From Streptomyces sp. NBC_00358 (GTDB lineage: Bacteria > Actinomycetota > Actinomycetes > Streptomycetales > Streptomycetaceae): a DNA stretch of 64,000 nt. The translations under genes and the position numbers were made by a program. The number at the start of each line of letters is the position of its first letter. Within the stretch, counting starts at the first letter, position 1. Under the pieces are notes generated by a model. That model saw nothing but the letters and a program-made list of their open reading frames with translations, did not search any database and was not told the origin of the DNA. Location of the stretch: assembly GCF_036099295.1 (NCBI RefSeq), contig NZ_CP107976.1:1302001-1366000 (forward strand), given 5' to 3'. Of this stretch, positions 43,123-52,573 are shown piece after piece.

Positions 43123-44046
43123 TCAGCCGGCCGCGAGGTCGGGGCGGATCAGGGTGCCCGACCGGCCGTGCACGATCTCGTACGCCGCGTCCAGGGCTCC
43201 GATGGCGGCGAGGCCTCCGGTCCGTTCCACGAATCGAGCGGCCGCCTCGGCCTTCGGCCCCATCGAGCCCTCCGGGAGACCCTTGCGGCGCAGCTCCGCC
43301 GGGGTGGCGTCGAGCACGGGTCGCTGGTCAGGGATCCCGAAGTCCTCGTAGACGCACGGGACGTCGGTGAGGATGAGCAGGAAGTCGGCCTTGAGGTCCT
43401 CGGCGAGCAGGGCCGCGGTCAGGTCCTTGTCGACGACGGCCTCCACGCCGGTCAGCGCGCCGGTGTCGTGGTCCGCGGTGACGGGTACTCCTCCGCCGCC
43501 TGCGCAGATCACGAGGGTGCCGCGGTTCAGCAGCTCGTGGACGGTGTCGGTCTCCACGATCCGTTCCGGCACCGGGGAGGGGACGACGCGGCGCCACCCG
43601 GTGGTGTCCCGCGCGATGTGCCAGCCTCGCTCGCGGGCGAGGGAGCCCGCCACCTCCCGGGGGTAGACCTGGCCGACGAACTTGGTCGGCCGTGCGAACG
43701 CCGGATCGTCGGACCGTACGAGGGTGTGGGTGACGAGAGTGGCGATGTGGCGGTCCGGGAGAGCGGCGCGCAGTGTGCAGGCCAGCAGGGAGCCGATCAT
43801 GCCCTGGGTCTGGGCGCCGAGCAGATGGAGCGGGTAGGGGGCGGTGAGTGCCGGGTCGCTCGCGCTCTCCACGGCGAGCAGGCCGATCTGGGGGCCGTTG
43901 CCGTGGGTGATCACGAGCTCGTGCTCGTGGGCCAGCGCCGCGAGGGCGGTGGCGACGCGGTCGATGTTGGCCTGCTGGACCGCGGCGTCAGGCCGTTCAC
44001 CGCGGTGGAGGAGGGCGTTGCCGCCGAGGGCGACGACGATACGCAT
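43123..44046 (-). CDS. arcC: Carbamate kinase
   Basis: 307 residues starting MRIVVALGGNALLHRGERPD. Conserved blocks: ITHGNGPQIGLLAVESA, LGAQTQGMIGSLLACTL, VVPSPVPERIVETDTVHELL, ICAGGGGVPVTADHD, VVDKDLTAALLAEDLKADFL and GSMGPKAEAAARFVERTGG. It makes ATP from carbamoyl phosphate and ADP, yielding carbamate. Neither arcA nor arcB is in the window, so the carbamoyl phosphate source is unclear. It adds a substrate-level phosphorylation step to the hypoxia island. An island box lies 110 bp upstream. Confidence 0.92.
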   Translation of the reverse strand: MRIVVALGGNALLHRGERPDAAVQQANIDRVATALAALAHEHELVITHGNGPQIGLLAVESASDPALTAPYPLHLLGAQTQGMIGSLLACTLRAALPDRHIATLVTHTLVRSDDPAFARPTKFVGQVYPREVAGSLARERGWHIARDTTGWRRVVPSPVPERIVETDTVHELLNRGTLVICAGGGGVPVTADHDTGALTGVEAVVDKDLTAALLAEDLKADFLLILTDVPCVYEDFGIPDQRPVLDATPAELRRKGLPEGSMGPKAEAAARFVERTGGLAAIGALDAAYEIVHGRSGTLIRPDLAAG

Positions 44047-44050
44047 GGCT

Positions 44051-44131
44051 TCAGTCCTTCGGGGTGGCGACGAGCACGGCCTTGTCGGTGCGCAGCCGGC
44101 TCTCGGTCTGGTCGAAGACGATCGATTCGGT
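44051..44131 (-). pseudogene. C-terminal remnant of a small gene, no start codon
   Basis: The frame reads TESIVFDQTESRLRTDKAVL followed by VATPKD and stop, protein-like in composition, just before the carbamate kinase ribosome site. No ATG or GTG is found in frame up to and through the dyad upstream. It resembles the end of the 48-residue protein of the USP operon. It may be the tail of a lost gene. Confidence 0.3.
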
Positions 44132-44155
44132 GCGAGTCCCGATTCGTGTCGGAGC

Positions 44156-44169
44156 GGGCTGAACGGCGC
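44156..44169. promoter_or_regulatory. OsdR/DevR-like box, GGGCTG-AA-CGGCGC
   Basis: A 6-2-6 dyad with one change in each half, 110 bp upstream of the carbamate kinase start. Confidence 0.5.
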
Positions 44170-44255
44170 CCTCCGGAGATCCCTCAGCGCCCGGACTCCG
44201 GACGGATCCGAGGTGCGGTGGCCGGCGACCGTACCCGGCTCTCAGCCATCAACTC

Positions 44256-44984
44256 TCAGTAGGCGGACAGGCCGCGGGCCCTGAACTGTTCGCGGACCCG
44301 TTCGGTCAGGGCGGGTTCGGGAACCGGGTTGTCCCGCAGGGGGAAGGGGATGCCGAGGGTCTCGTACTTGGAGGCGCCCAGTTCGTGGAAGGGCAGGACG
44401 TCCACGCGGTCGACGTTGGTGAGGCCGGAGAGGAAGCGGGCGAGTCCGTCGATGGGTTCAGGGGCGTCGGTCCGGCCGGGAACGAGGACGTAGCGGATCC
44501 ACACCGGGATGCCGAGACGGTCGAGGCGGGTGGCGAAGTTGAGTGTGGGGGCGAGTTCGCCCCCCGTCAGTTCGCGATAGGCGGCGACGTCGAAGGACTT
44601 GATGTCGAGCAGCACCAGGTCGGTGTCGGCGAGGAGCCGGTCGGTGGCACGGGAGCCGAGGAAACCGGAGGTGTCCAGGGCGGTGTGCAGTCCGGCTTCC
44701 TTGCACCTGCGCAGCAGGGCCGCGGTGAAGGCGGGCTGGAGGAGGGGCTCGCCACCGGTGATGGTCACGCCTCCCCCAGCGGTGGTGACGAACGGGCGGT
44801 ACTTCTCGATCTCCGCCATCACCTCGTCGACGGTGGCCTCCTTCCCGTCGCGCATGTGCCAGGTGTCGGGGTTGGCGCAGTAGAGACAGCGCAGGGGGCA
44901 GCCGTTGACGAAGAGGACGAACCGGGTCCCCGGACCGTCCACGCCGGTGGACAGGTCCCAGGAGTGGATCCGGCCCGTCGTCAT
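44256..44984 (-). CDS. pflA: Pyruvate formate-lyase activating enzyme (radical SAM)
   Basis: 242 residues from the ATG five bases after the pflB stop; a GTG nine bases upstream, overlapping that stop, is the alternative. NGCPLRCLYCANPDTWHMRD holds the C-x3-C-x2-C of radical SAM enzymes (Cys29, 33, 36), followed by GGGVTITGGEPLLQPAFTAA. It uses S-adenosylmethionine and a [4Fe-4S] cluster to place the glycyl radical on pyruvate formate-lyase. It is translationally coupled to pflB. Confidence 0.92.
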   Translation of the reverse strand: MTTGRIHSWDLSTGVDGPGTRFVLFVNGCPLRCLYCANPDTWHMRDGKEATVDEVMAEIEKYRPFVTTAGGGVTITGGEPLLQPAFTAALLRRCKEAGLHTALDTSGFLGSRATDRLLADTDLVLLDIKSFDVAAYRELTGGELAPTLNFATRLDRLGIPVWIRYVLVPGRTDAPEPIDGLARFLSGLTNVDRVDVLPFHELGASKYETLGIPFPLRDNPVPEPALTERVREQFRARGLSAY

Positions 44985-44989
44985 GGTCC

Positions 44990-47248
44990 TCACAGCGTTC
45001 CGTGGAAGGTGCGGCTGATCACGTCGAGCTGCTGTTCACGGGTCAGGCGGACGAAGTTGACCGCGTAGCCGGAGACCCGGATGGTCAACTCCGGATACTT
45101 GTCCGGGTGTTCCATGGCGTCCTCCAGGGTGGCCCGGTCCAGGACGTTGACGTTCATGTGGAAGCCGCCGGAGGCCGTGTACGCGTCGAGGATGCCGACC
45201 AGGTGGCCGACCCGCTCGCCGGGCACGTGTCCGAGGCCCTCGGGGGTGATCGTCGTCGTCAGCGAGATGCCGTCGCGGGCGTGCTCGTAGGGCAGTTTGG
45301 CGACGGAGAGCGCGGAGGCGGCCACCCCGTGCCGGTCGCGGCCGTTCATCGGGTTGGCGCCGGGGGCGAAGGGCTGTCCGGCGCGGCGGCCGTCGGGGGT
45401 GTTGCCGGTGTGCTTGCCGTAGACGACGTTCGAGGTGATCGTCAGGACCGACTGGGTGTGTTCGGCGTCCCGGTAGGTGGGGTATTCGCGCACCTTGGTC
45501 ATGAACGAGTCCACCAGGCCGACGGCGATGGTGTCCGCCCGGTCGTCGTTGTTCCCGTAGGCCGGGTAGTCGCCCTCGATCTCGTAGTCCACGGCCAGCC
45601 CCGTCTCGTCCCGGATCACCTTGACCCGGGCGTACTTGACGGCGGACAGGCTGTCGGTGGCGACGGAGAGGCCGGCGATGCCGCAGGCCATGAAGCGGTG
45701 CACGGGATGGTCGTGGAGCGCCATCTCGACGCGCTCGTAGGCGTACTTGTCGTGCATGTAGTGGATGACGTTGAGCGCGTTGACGTACGTCTCCGCCAGC
45801 CAGTCCAGCATCCCGTCGTACGCCTTCGACAACTCCTCGTACTCCAGGTACTCACCGGTCAGGGGCGGTGTCTCGGGGGCGATCCGCTCGCCGCTGATCT
45901 CGTCCCGGCCGCCGTTGACCGCGTACAGGAGGGCCTTGGCGAGGTTGACCCGCGCCCCGAAGAACTGCATCTGCCGGCCGACGGCCATCGCGGAGACACA
46001 ACAGGCGATCGCGGTGTCGTCGCCGGTGCGGGGACGCATCAGTTCGTCGGACTCGTACTGGACGGCGCTGGTGTCGATGGAGACCTTGGCGCAGAACTCC
46101 TTGAATCCGGACGGCAGTTGCGGCGACCAGAGCACGGTGAGGTTCGGCTCGGGTGCCGGACCCAGGTTGTAGAGGGTCTGCAGGAAGCGGAACGAGGTGC
46201 GGGTGACCAGCGGGCGGCCGTCCTCGCCGATGCCGCCGATGGATTCCGTGACCCAGGTCGGGTCACCGGAGAACAGCGCGTCGTACTCGGGGGTGCGCAG
46301 GAACCGTACGATGCGCAGCTTGATCACGAAGTCGTCGATCAGTTCCTGGGCACGGGTCTCGTCGAGAGCACCGGCCGCCAGATCGCGCTGGAGGTACACG
46401 TCCAGGAAGGTCGACGTGCGGCCCAGCGACATCGCCGCGCCGTTCTGCTCCTTCACGGCGGCGAGATAGCCCAGGTAGAGCCACTGCACGGCCTCCTGGG
46501 CGGTGCCGGCGGGGCGCGAGACGTCACAGCCGTAGGTCGCGGCCATCCGGGTCAGCTCGTCCAACGCCCGCATCTGCTCGGCGAGTTCCTCGCGGTCTCG
46601 GATGATGTGCTCGGCCGAGGGCGCGGAGTCGAGTTCGGCGCGCTCCGCCCTCTTGGCGGCGATGAGCCGGTCCGTGCCGTACAGCGCCACCCGCCGGTAG
46701 TCGCCGATGATCCGGCCGCGGCCGTACGCGTCGGGCAGCCCCGTGATGATGCCGGCCTTGCGGGCGGCACGCATGGCGGGGGTGTACGCGTCGAAGACGC
46801 CGTCGTTGTGGGTCTTGCGGTAGGTCCCGAAGACGCGGGTGACGAAGTCGTCGGGCTCGTAGCCGTACGCCTTCAGTCCGCTCTCGACCATCCGCAGACC
46901 GCCGTTGGGCATGATGGCGCGCTTGAGCGGCGCGTCGGTCTGCAGGCCGACGATCAACTCCCGCTCGCGGTCGATGTATCCGGGCGCGTGCGAGGTGATC
47001 GTCGAAGGGGTCGCGGTGTCGACGTCGAGGATTCCCCTGCGCCGCTCCTCCGGGAAGAGCGCGCCGACCGTGCCCCAGACGGCCCGGGTGCGCTCCGTGG
47101 GGCCGGTCAGGAAGGCCGCGTCTCCTTCGCAGGGCGTGTAGTTGGCCTGGATGAAGTCACGGACGTCGATGTGCTCGCGCCACGCCGTCCCGGCGAAGCC
47201 GTGCCACGCCTCGCCCGTCCGGCCTCCAGCCGTCACCGTTGTGGTCAT
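44990..47248 (-). CDS. pflB: Pyruvate formate-lyase (formate C-acetyltransferase)
   Basis: 752 residues from [20 protein letters not shown]; the frame is open upstream without coding character. The paired catalytic cysteines Cys416-Cys417 lie in [20 protein letters not shown] and the glycyl radical site Gly727 in [19 protein letters not shown], both as in E. coli PflB. It splits pyruvate with CoA into acetyl-CoA and formate in strictly anoxic conditions. Its size is the usual one. No formate channel or formate dehydrogenase is in view. The dyad GGGCCT-TT-CGGCCC lies about 120 bp upstream. Confidence 0.95.
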   Translation of the reverse strand: MTTTVTAGGRTGEAWHGFAGTAWREHIDVRDFIQANYTPCEGDAAFLTGPTERTRAVWGTVGALFPEERRRGILDVDTATPSTITSHAPGYIDRERELIVGLQTDAPLKRAIMPNGGLRMVESGLKAYGYEPDDFVTRVFGTYRKTHNDGVFDAYTPAMRAARKAGIITGLPDAYGRGRIIGDYRRVALYGTDRLIAAKRAERAELDSAPSAEHIIRDREELAEQMRALDELTRMAATYGCDVSRPAGTAQEAVQWLYLGYLAAVKEQNGAAMSLGRTSTFLDVYLQRDLAAGALDETRAQELIDDFVIKLRIVRFLRTPEYDALFSGDPTWVTESIGGIGEDGRPLVTRTSFRFLQTLYNLGPAPEPNLTVLWSPQLPSGFKEFCAKVSIDTSAVQYESDELMRPRTGDDTAIACCVSAMAVGRQMQFFGARVNLAKALLYAVNGGRDEISGERIAPETPPLTGEYLEYEELSKAYDGMLDWLAETYVNALNVIHYMHDKYAYERVEMALHDHPVHRFMACGIAGLSVATDSLSAVKYARVKVIRDETGLAVDYEIEGDYPAYGNNDDRADTIAVGLVDSFMTKVREYPTYRDAEHTQSVLTITSNVVYGKHTGNTPDGRRAGQPFAPGANPMNGRDRHGVAASALSVAKLPYEHARDGISLTTTITPEGLGHVPGERVGHLVGILDAYTASGGFHMNVNVLDRATLEDAMEHPDKYPELTIRVSGYAVNFVRLTREQQLDVISRTFHGTL

Positions 47249-47363
47249 CGCCGGTCTCCCCTCACGCTGCTCGGAATGTCCTGCACTGTCGATACTTGTC
47301 GTTCGGGGTGACCTCGACGAGGGCCGGACGGTACCGGGCGGGACGCCGAACGCCCTCGTCCGT

Positions 47364-47377
47364 GGGCCTTTCGGCCC
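47364..47377. promoter_or_regulatory. OsdR/DevR-like box upstream of pflB, GGGCCT-TT-CGGCCC
   Basis: A dyad with one change, extended by GT...AC on the outside, 116 bp before the pflB start. The PPOX fragment breaks off five bases away. Confidence 0.65.
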
Positions 47378-47381
47378 ACCC

Positions 47382-47591
47382 CGCGATCGCGGAGCCGCCG
47401 ATGGAGCGGGCCAGGTCCGAGTCCGCCGACGTACGCAGTACGACGGCGGACTCGGCGTCGAGACAGAAATTGACCGGCAGGACGGCGGGCAGGGCGTCCC
47501 GGGTGTGGACGACCCTGCCGACGGGCGCGTCACCGAGCCGGTCCAGGCATTCCTGCCGGCCGAGTTCACGAAATCCGTCGTCGGGATTCAT
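47382..47591 (-). pseudogene. Truncated PPOX flavin-domain gene
   Basis: From the ATG the frame reads [20 protein letters not shown] and [20 protein letters not shown], the N-terminal half of a pyridoxamine-oxidase-like protein. After SIGGSAIA the similarity stops; relatives continue with FEVDxxD and about 60 more residues. The open frame runs on to 47262 with unrelated sequence through the pflB promoter. Compare the complete PPOX domain in the XRE fusion of this window. Confidence 0.7.
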
Positions 47592-47670
47592 CAGCGCAGT
47601 CAACTCGGAGTCTGCGCGCGGTGCCTGGATCAGCGCACCGCGATCCGGCGCCCGCTGATCCGGCCCCCGT

Positions 47671-48741
47671 TCAGGGCGTCCTGACCGTCAGAACGTCGTG
47701 CTGCGGTTCGCCGAGGACCACCTTGAGCGCGCCCGTGTCGGCGGCCCGCGCGAAGACGTCGTACGCCTCCTCCATGCGGTCCAGCGGGAACGTGTGGGTG
47801 ACGAGGGAGGCGGCCGGGAGCCGGCCCGCGGCCATCATGCGCAGCAGGGTGGGTGTGGAGTGCGTGTCGACCAGCCCGGTGGTGATCGTCACGTTCTTGA
47901 TCCACAGATTTTCGAGGTGCAGGGTCGCGGGCTTGCCGTGCACGCCGACGTTGGCGACGTGTCCGCCGGGCCGCACCATGCGCGTGCACGTCTCGAAGCT
48001 CTCCGGGACACCGACCGCTTCGATGACGACGTCGGCGCCGAGGCCGTCGGTGAGGTCGGAGACGAGTTGCTCGGCCTCTTCGCCCGCCGTCGCGACGGCG
48101 TCGGCGCCGAGGCGCTTGGCGGCGTCGAGACGGGCCGGAGCGAGGTCCACGGCAATGATCTTCTCGGGCGAGAAGAACCCCGCCGTCGCGATCGCGGCGA
48201 GCCCGACGGGCCCCGCTCCTACGACGACGACGGTGTCTCCGGGACGTACCCGTCCGTTGAGCACGCCGACCTCGTAGGCGGTGGGGAAGATGTCGGCCAG
48301 CAGGACCGCGTCCTTGCTGTCCACGGCCCCGGGCAGGAGATGGGTGGACAGGTCGGCGTGCGGGACGCGGACGTATTCGGCCTGGGTGCCGTTGATCAGG
48401 TGGCCGAGGATCCAGCCACCGTCGGCACGGCACTGGCCGTAGGCGCCCTCCCGGCAGAAGCGGCAGCGGCCGCACGCCGTGATGCAGGAGACCAGGACGC
48501 GATCGCCCGGTCGGACCGTACGGACATCGCCGCCGACCTCGACGATCTCACCGACGGCCTCGTGGCCGAGGACCGTGCCGGGGGCTACCTCCGGCACGTC
48601 GCCCTTGAGGATGTGCAGGTCGGTGCCGCAGATGGTGACGGTGTCGACCCGGACAACGGCGTCGGTGGCCTCCTGGATACCGGGATCGGCCACGCTCTCC
48701 CACGCGGACTCTCCCGGACCGTGGAACACGAGTGCCTTCAT
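47671..48741 (-). CDS. Zinc-dependent alcohol dehydrogenase
   Basis: 356 residues from MKALVFHGPGESAWESVADP. The catalytic zinc site is ICGTDLHILKG with GHEAVGEIVEVGG; the structural zinc site is ACGRCRFCREGAYGQC (C-x2-C-x2-C-x7-C); the Rossmann motif is VVVVGAGPVGLAAIAT and an Asp (IIAVDLAP) at the end of the second strand favours NAD. It can reoxidise NADH by reducing an aldehyde to alcohol, fitting the fermentative set. Two island boxes lie 70-100 bp upstream. Confidence 0.92.
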   Translation of the reverse strand: MKALVFHGPGESAWESVADPGIQEATDAVVRVDTVTICGTDLHILKGDVPEVAPGTVLGHEAVGEIVEVGGDVRTVRPGDRVLVSCITACGRCRFCREGAYGQCRADGGWILGHLINGTQAEYVRVPHADLSTHLLPGAVDSKDAVLLADIFPTAYEVGVLNGRVRPGDTVVVVGAGPVGLAAIATAGFFSPEKIIAVDLAPARLDAAKRLGADAVATAGEEAEQLVSDLTDGLGADVVIEAVGVPESFETCTRMVRPGGHVANVGVHGKPATLHLENLWIKNVTITTGLVDTHSTPTLLRMMAAGRLPAASLVTHTFPLDRMEEAYDVFARAADTGALKVVLGEPQHDVLTVRTP

Positions 48742-48808
48742 GACAATCCCTTCACGTCGTGACGTGACCTGGTGGTTCCAGCCTGACCGGCGCGGATGCC
48801 GCCCGCAT

Positions 48809-48844
48809 GGGCCGGTCGGTCCCCACCCCGGGACCGGGCGGCCC
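48809..48844. promoter_or_regulatory. Two OsdR/DevR-like boxes, centres 22 bp apart, at the alcohol dehydrogenase gene
   Basis: GGGCCG-GT-CGGTCC and GGACCG-GG-CGGCCC, each with one change, are spaced by two helical turns. They lie 68-103 bp upstream of the dehydrogenase start. Confidence 0.68.
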
Positions 48845-48949
48845 CTGCCGGCTCGCCGCCCGCGCTCTCGGACACGGCGACCGCGGACACACCGCGCTCG
48901 CAGGCAAACCACCCACCGGCCGCGTCCCCAGCCTCAGAGGGCGATGCTT

Positions 48950-51580
48950 CTAGGTCGCGGCCGAAGCGGCGTCCCCGCCGTCGGCGAGCGAGGCCCGGCC
49001 CGCTTCCAGGCGGGCGGCCGGGACGCGGAACGGCGAACAGGAGACGTAGTCGAGGCCGATGTCGTGGAAGAAGTGGATGGAGTCGGGGTCGCCGCCGTGT
49101 TCGCCGCAGACGCCGATCTTCAGACCCGGGTGGGCGGCGCGGCCCTCCTCGGCGGCGATGCGCACCAGCCGTCCGACGCCTTCGCGGTCGAGGGTCTCGA
49201 AGGGGGAGACCGCGAAGACGCCCTGGGCCAGATAGGCCGGGAAGAAGGACGCCTCGACGTCGTCGCGGGACAGGCCCCAGGCCGTCTGGGTCAGGTCGTT
49301 GGTGCCGAAGGAGAAGAAGTCGGCGGCCTCGGCGATCCGGCCCGCGGTCAGCGCGGCCCGGGGCAGCTCGATCATCGTGCCGATCGGGCAGTCGACGGTG
49401 ATCCCGGACTCCTGTGAGACGTCGGCGAGGACGCGCTCCGCCGTGGCACGGACGATCCGCAGTTCCTCGACGGTGCCGACCAGGGGGACCATGATCTCCG
49501 CCCGGGGGTCTCCCCCTGCGCGCAGCCGTCCGGCCACGGCCTCGGCGATCGCCCGTACCTGCATGTCGACGAGACCGGGGACGACGAGCCCCAGGCGGAC
49601 GCCGCGCAGTCCGAGCATGGGGTTGGACTCGTGCATGCGCTCGACGGCGGCGAGCAGGCGGCGGTCGTGCTCGGTGGGCCGGGTGGCGACGCGAACAGCC
49701 AGTTCGGTGCGGTCGGGCAGGAACTCGTGCAGCGGCGGGTCGATGAGGCGGATCGTCACCGGGAGTCCGTCCATCGCGGCGAGGATTCCGGTGAAGTCGG
49801 CCCGCTGGAGGGGCAGGAGGGCGTCCAGGGCGGCGGCCCGTCCGGTCTCGTCCTCGGCGAGGATCATCGCCTCGACGAGACTCCGGCGCTCGCCGAGGAA
49901 CATGTGCTCGGTGCGGCACAGCCCGATGCCCTGGGCGCCGTAGCGGCGGGCGCGGGCCGCGTCCTCGGGGGTGTCCGCGTTGGCGCGCACCTCCAAGTGC
50001 CGTACGGAGTCGGCGTGCTGGAGGGTGCGGGCGACCGCGTCGGTCAGTGCGCCGTCGCCCTCTCCGGTGTCGAGGAAGTGCCCGACCGGGGAGTCGGTCA
50101 GGGGCAGGGCGCCGAGGTGGACGGTGCCCGCCGTACCGTCCACGGAGATCACGGTGCCCTCGGTGAGCACGGTCCCGTCGGGTGCGGTGAGGGTGCGGGA
50201 GGTGACGTCCACCGTCAGTTCCTCGGCACCGCACACACAGACCTTGCCCATCCCGCGGGCGACGACGGCCGCGTGGCTGGTCTTGCCGCCCCGGCTGGTC
50301 AGCACGGCCTCGGCCGCCACCATCCCGGGCAGGTCGTCGGGCGTCGTCTCGCGCCGTACGAGGACGACGTGCTCCCCCGCGTCCGCGCGCCGTACGGCCT
50401 CCGCCGAGTCGAAGACGATCGCGCCGACCGCCGCGCCGGGCGAGGCGGGGACACCGTGCGCCAGCGGCGCGGCCTCGGCATGCGCCTCGAACCCGGGGAA
50501 CATCAGCCGGGCCAGTTGCGCCCCACCGACCCGGGCGAGCGCTTCGTCCTCGTCGATCAGCTTCTCGTCGACGAGCGCCTCCGCGATCCGGAAGGCGGCC
50601 TCGGCGGTGCGCTTGCCGACCCTGGTCTGGAGCATCCAGAGCCTGCCGCGCTCGACGGTGAACTCGATGTCGCACAGGTCGCGGTAGTGGTGCTCCAAGG
50701 TCGCCATGTGCCGCAGGAGTTGACGGTAGGAGGCCGGGTCGAGGCGTGCCAGTTCGGCGAGCGGGACGGCGTTGCGGATGCCGGCGACGACGTCCTCGCC
50801 CTGGGCGTCGGGAAGGTAGTCGCCGTAGACGCCCCGGGCACCGGTGGCCGGGTCACGGGTGAAGGCGACGCCCGTGCCGGAGTCCGGGCCGAGATTGCCG
50901 AGGACCATCACCTGGATGTTGACGGCGGTCCCGAGGTCGTCGGGGATGTGCTCACGACGGCGGTAGAGGCGGGCGCGCTCGCCGTTCCAGGAGTCGAAGA
51001 CGGCACGGATCGCCCGCTGGAGCTGTTCGGCCGGGTCCTGTGGGAACTCCTCGCCGGTCGTGTCGCGGATGATCTGCTTGAAGTGCTCGACGAGCGCCAC
51101 GGGCCCGTCCCCGGCAGCGTGCCGGCCGAAGCGTTCCGGTGCGATGCCGAGCACCGTGCGACCGTACATCTGGAGGAGTCTGCGGTAGGAGTCCCACGCG
51201 ACGTGCTCGCTGCCGGTGATCTTGGCGAGGCCGAGGACGGACTCGTCCCCGAGACCTACGTCGAGGATGGTCTCCATCATCCCGGGCATCGAGAACTTGC
51301 TGCCCGAACGGACCGAGAGCAGCAGCGGGTTGTCCCGTCCGCCGAGTTCGCGACCGGTAGTCCGCTCCAACTCGGCGAGCGCGTGGACGACTTGTGCGCC
51401 CAGCTCGCCCGGTTCCTCGCCGGTGGCCAGGTATTCGCGGCACGCGGCGGTGGTGACGGTGAAGCCGGGCGGGACGGGAAGTCCCAGCCGGGTCATCTCC
51501 GCGAGGTTGGCTCCCTTGCCGCCGAGCAGGTCCGCCATGTCACGGCCCCCGTCCGCGAATTCGTACACGTATCGGGTCAT
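48950..51580 (-). CDS. ppdK: Pyruvate, phosphate dikinase
   Basis: 876 residues from MTRYVYEFADGGRDMADLLG. The ATP-grasp domain (about 1-340) has LGGKGANLAEMTRLGLPVPP and LLSVRSGSKFSMPGMMETIL. The swivelling domain carries the phospho-acceptor His436 in TSRGGKTSHAAVVARGMGKV. The C-terminal PEP-binding TIM barrel has GIGLCRTEHMF, FSFGTNDLTQTAWG and the catalytic Cys in VCGEHGGDPDSIHFF. It interconverts PEP, AMP and PPi with pyruvate, ATP and Pi, which lets glycolysis run on PPi or return pyruvate to PEP. It follows a collapsed USP gene in one operon. Confidence 0.95.
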   Translation of the reverse strand: MTRYVYEFADGGRDMADLLGGKGANLAEMTRLGLPVPPGFTVTTAACREYLATGEEPGELGAQVVHALAELERTTGRELGGRDNPLLLSVRSGSKFSMPGMMETILDVGLGDESVLGLAKITGSEHVAWDSYRRLLQMYGRTVLGIAPERFGRHAAGDGPVALVEHFKQIIRDTTGEEFPQDPAEQLQRAIRAVFDSWNGERARLYRRREHIPDDLGTAVNIQVMVLGNLGPDSGTGVAFTRDPATGARGVYGDYLPDAQGEDVVAGIRNAVPLAELARLDPASYRQLLRHMATLEHHYRDLCDIEFTVERGRLWMLQTRVGKRTAEAAFRIAEALVDEKLIDEDEALARVGGAQLARLMFPGFEAHAEAAPLAHGVPASPGAAVGAIVFDSAEAVRRADAGEHVVLVRRETTPDDLPGMVAAEAVLTSRGGKTSHAAVVARGMGKVCVCGAEELTVDVTSRTLTAPDGTVLTEGTVISVDGTAGTVHLGALPLTDSPVGHFLDTGEGDGALTDAVARTLQHADSVRHLEVRANADTPEDAARARRYGAQGIGLCRTEHMFLGERRSLVEAMILAEDETGRAAALDALLPLQRADFTGILAAMDGLPVTIRLIDPPLHEFLPDRTELAVRVATRPTEHDRRLLAAVERMHESNPMLGLRGVRLGLVVPGLVDMQVRAIAEAVAGRLRAGGDPRAEIMVPLVGTVEELRIVRATAERVLADVSQESGITVDCPIGTMIELPRAALTAGRIAEAADFFSFGTNDLTQTAWGLSRDDVEASFFPAYLAQGVFAVSPFETLDREGVGRLVRIAAEEGRAAHPGLKIGVCGEHGGDPDSIHFFHDIGLDYVSCSPFRVPAARLEAGRASLADGGDAASAAT

Positions 51581-51602
51581 GTCCTTCACCCTTCGGGTGT
51601 GT

Positions 51603-51813
51603 TCAGGCGTGCGGAACGACGGCGACGGAACAGTCGGCGTGGTGCAGCACCGCGTGGGCGACCGATCCGAGGCAGGTGCCGAAGCGGGTCTCGCGTTCCC
51701 GGCGTCGCACCACGATCAGTGCGGCACCCGCGGAGGGCTTCACGGGCCGCCCGGTGCGCCGCGGCCGGACTCTCCGGGGACCCGTCGATCCCCGCCACGA
51801 CCGGTCGAAGCAT
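51603..51813 (-). pseudogene. Collapsed universal stress protein gene
   Basis: The start MLRPVVAGIDGSPESPAAAH is a USP N-terminus; the last codons, in a different frame, read GTCLGSVAHAVLHHADCSVA and VVPHA, a USP C-terminus. Only about 70 codons remain of a gene normally 140-300 codons long, so most of the protein has been deleted with a frame change. It lies directly upstream of ppdK and its promoter may still drive that gene. Confidence 0.8.
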
Positions 51814-51953
51814 GATCCGCACCTCCAGCGTCGTGCGCTCGGCGGAGACTCCACGGGCCGGGCGACGGTCACCGCCGACCGCGGAATCCCTTGTCCCATC
51901 GAGCCTGGTACCGGGCGAGGCGCTCGCGCAGGGGCCGGGCAGTACCTTCCGCC

Positions 51954-52008
51954 GGGCCGGTCGGCCCCGGCCGATGGCATGCGGCCCCCGGCGGGGGCCG
52001 GGTGGCCC
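51954..52008. promoter_or_regulatory. Two OsdR/DevR-like boxes, centres 41 bp apart, in a divergent promoter region
   Basis: GGGCCG-GT-CGGCCC is perfect and GGGCCG-GG-TGGCCC has one change. They lie between the collapsed USP-ppdK operon and the cyclic-nucleotide-binding gene and could serve both directions. Confidence 0.72.
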
Positions 52009-52076
52009 ATGGCGGCGGGCGGGACACGGGCGGAGATTGGGGGTGGGAGGATCACGCGCCAGGAAGAGGCAGGATC

Positions 52077-52541
52077 ATGAACGCTTCCACCACATCCACC
52101 ATGGTGCGGGCGCTGCCCGCCGACCACCGGGAACGGCTGATGCAGGTGGCCCGCGAGGTGTCGTTCCCCGCAGGCACCCGGCTGTTCGAGGAGGGCCACC
52201 ACGCGGACCGGTTCTGGATCGTCCGGACCGGCACGGTGGCCCTGGACCTGCGGGTGCCGGGCCGCCGCGCGGCCGTCGTCGAGATCCTCGGACACAACGA
52301 ACTCGTCGGCTGGTCCTGGCTGTTCCACCCGCACACCTGGCACCTGGGCGCCAAGGCGACGAGCCCGGTGCGCGCCTACGAGTTCGACGCCGAGACGGTC
52401 CTGGCCATGTGCCGGGCCGATCCCGAACTGGGGATGGCCGTGACCCGGTGGACCGGCGAGATCGTCGCCCACCGGCTCCAGTCCACCCGGACCCGGCTGC
52501 TCGACCTGTACGCCCCCTACGGCAGCGGCGACCCCCGCTGA
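52077..52541 (+). CDS. Stand-alone cyclic-nucleotide-binding domain protein
   Basis: 154 residues from MNASTTSTMVRALPADHRER. FPAGTRLFEEGHHADRFWIV and VEILGHNELVGWSWLFHPHT are the beta-roll of the Crp/Fnr sensor domain. There is no helix-turn-helix, so it is not a transcription factor by itself. It may sense cAMP or another ligand and act by protein contact. It is followed after 32 bp by a CBS-BON gene, so the two sensor proteins are probably made together. Confidence 0.85.
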   Translation: MNASTTSTMVRALPADHRERLMQVAREVSFPAGTRLFEEGHHADRFWIVRTGTVALDLRVPGRRAAVVEILGHNELVGWSWLFHPHTWHLGAKATSPVRAYEFDAETVLAMCRADPELGMAVTRWTGEIVAHRLQSTRTRLLDLYAPYGSGDPR

Positions 52542-52573
52542 CCGACGTATCCGGACCCGACCGAGGAGCCACC

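Noticed and set aside
45002..47311. 769-residue open frame on the + strand
   Set aside because: Antisense shadow of pflB, which has all catalytic motifs.
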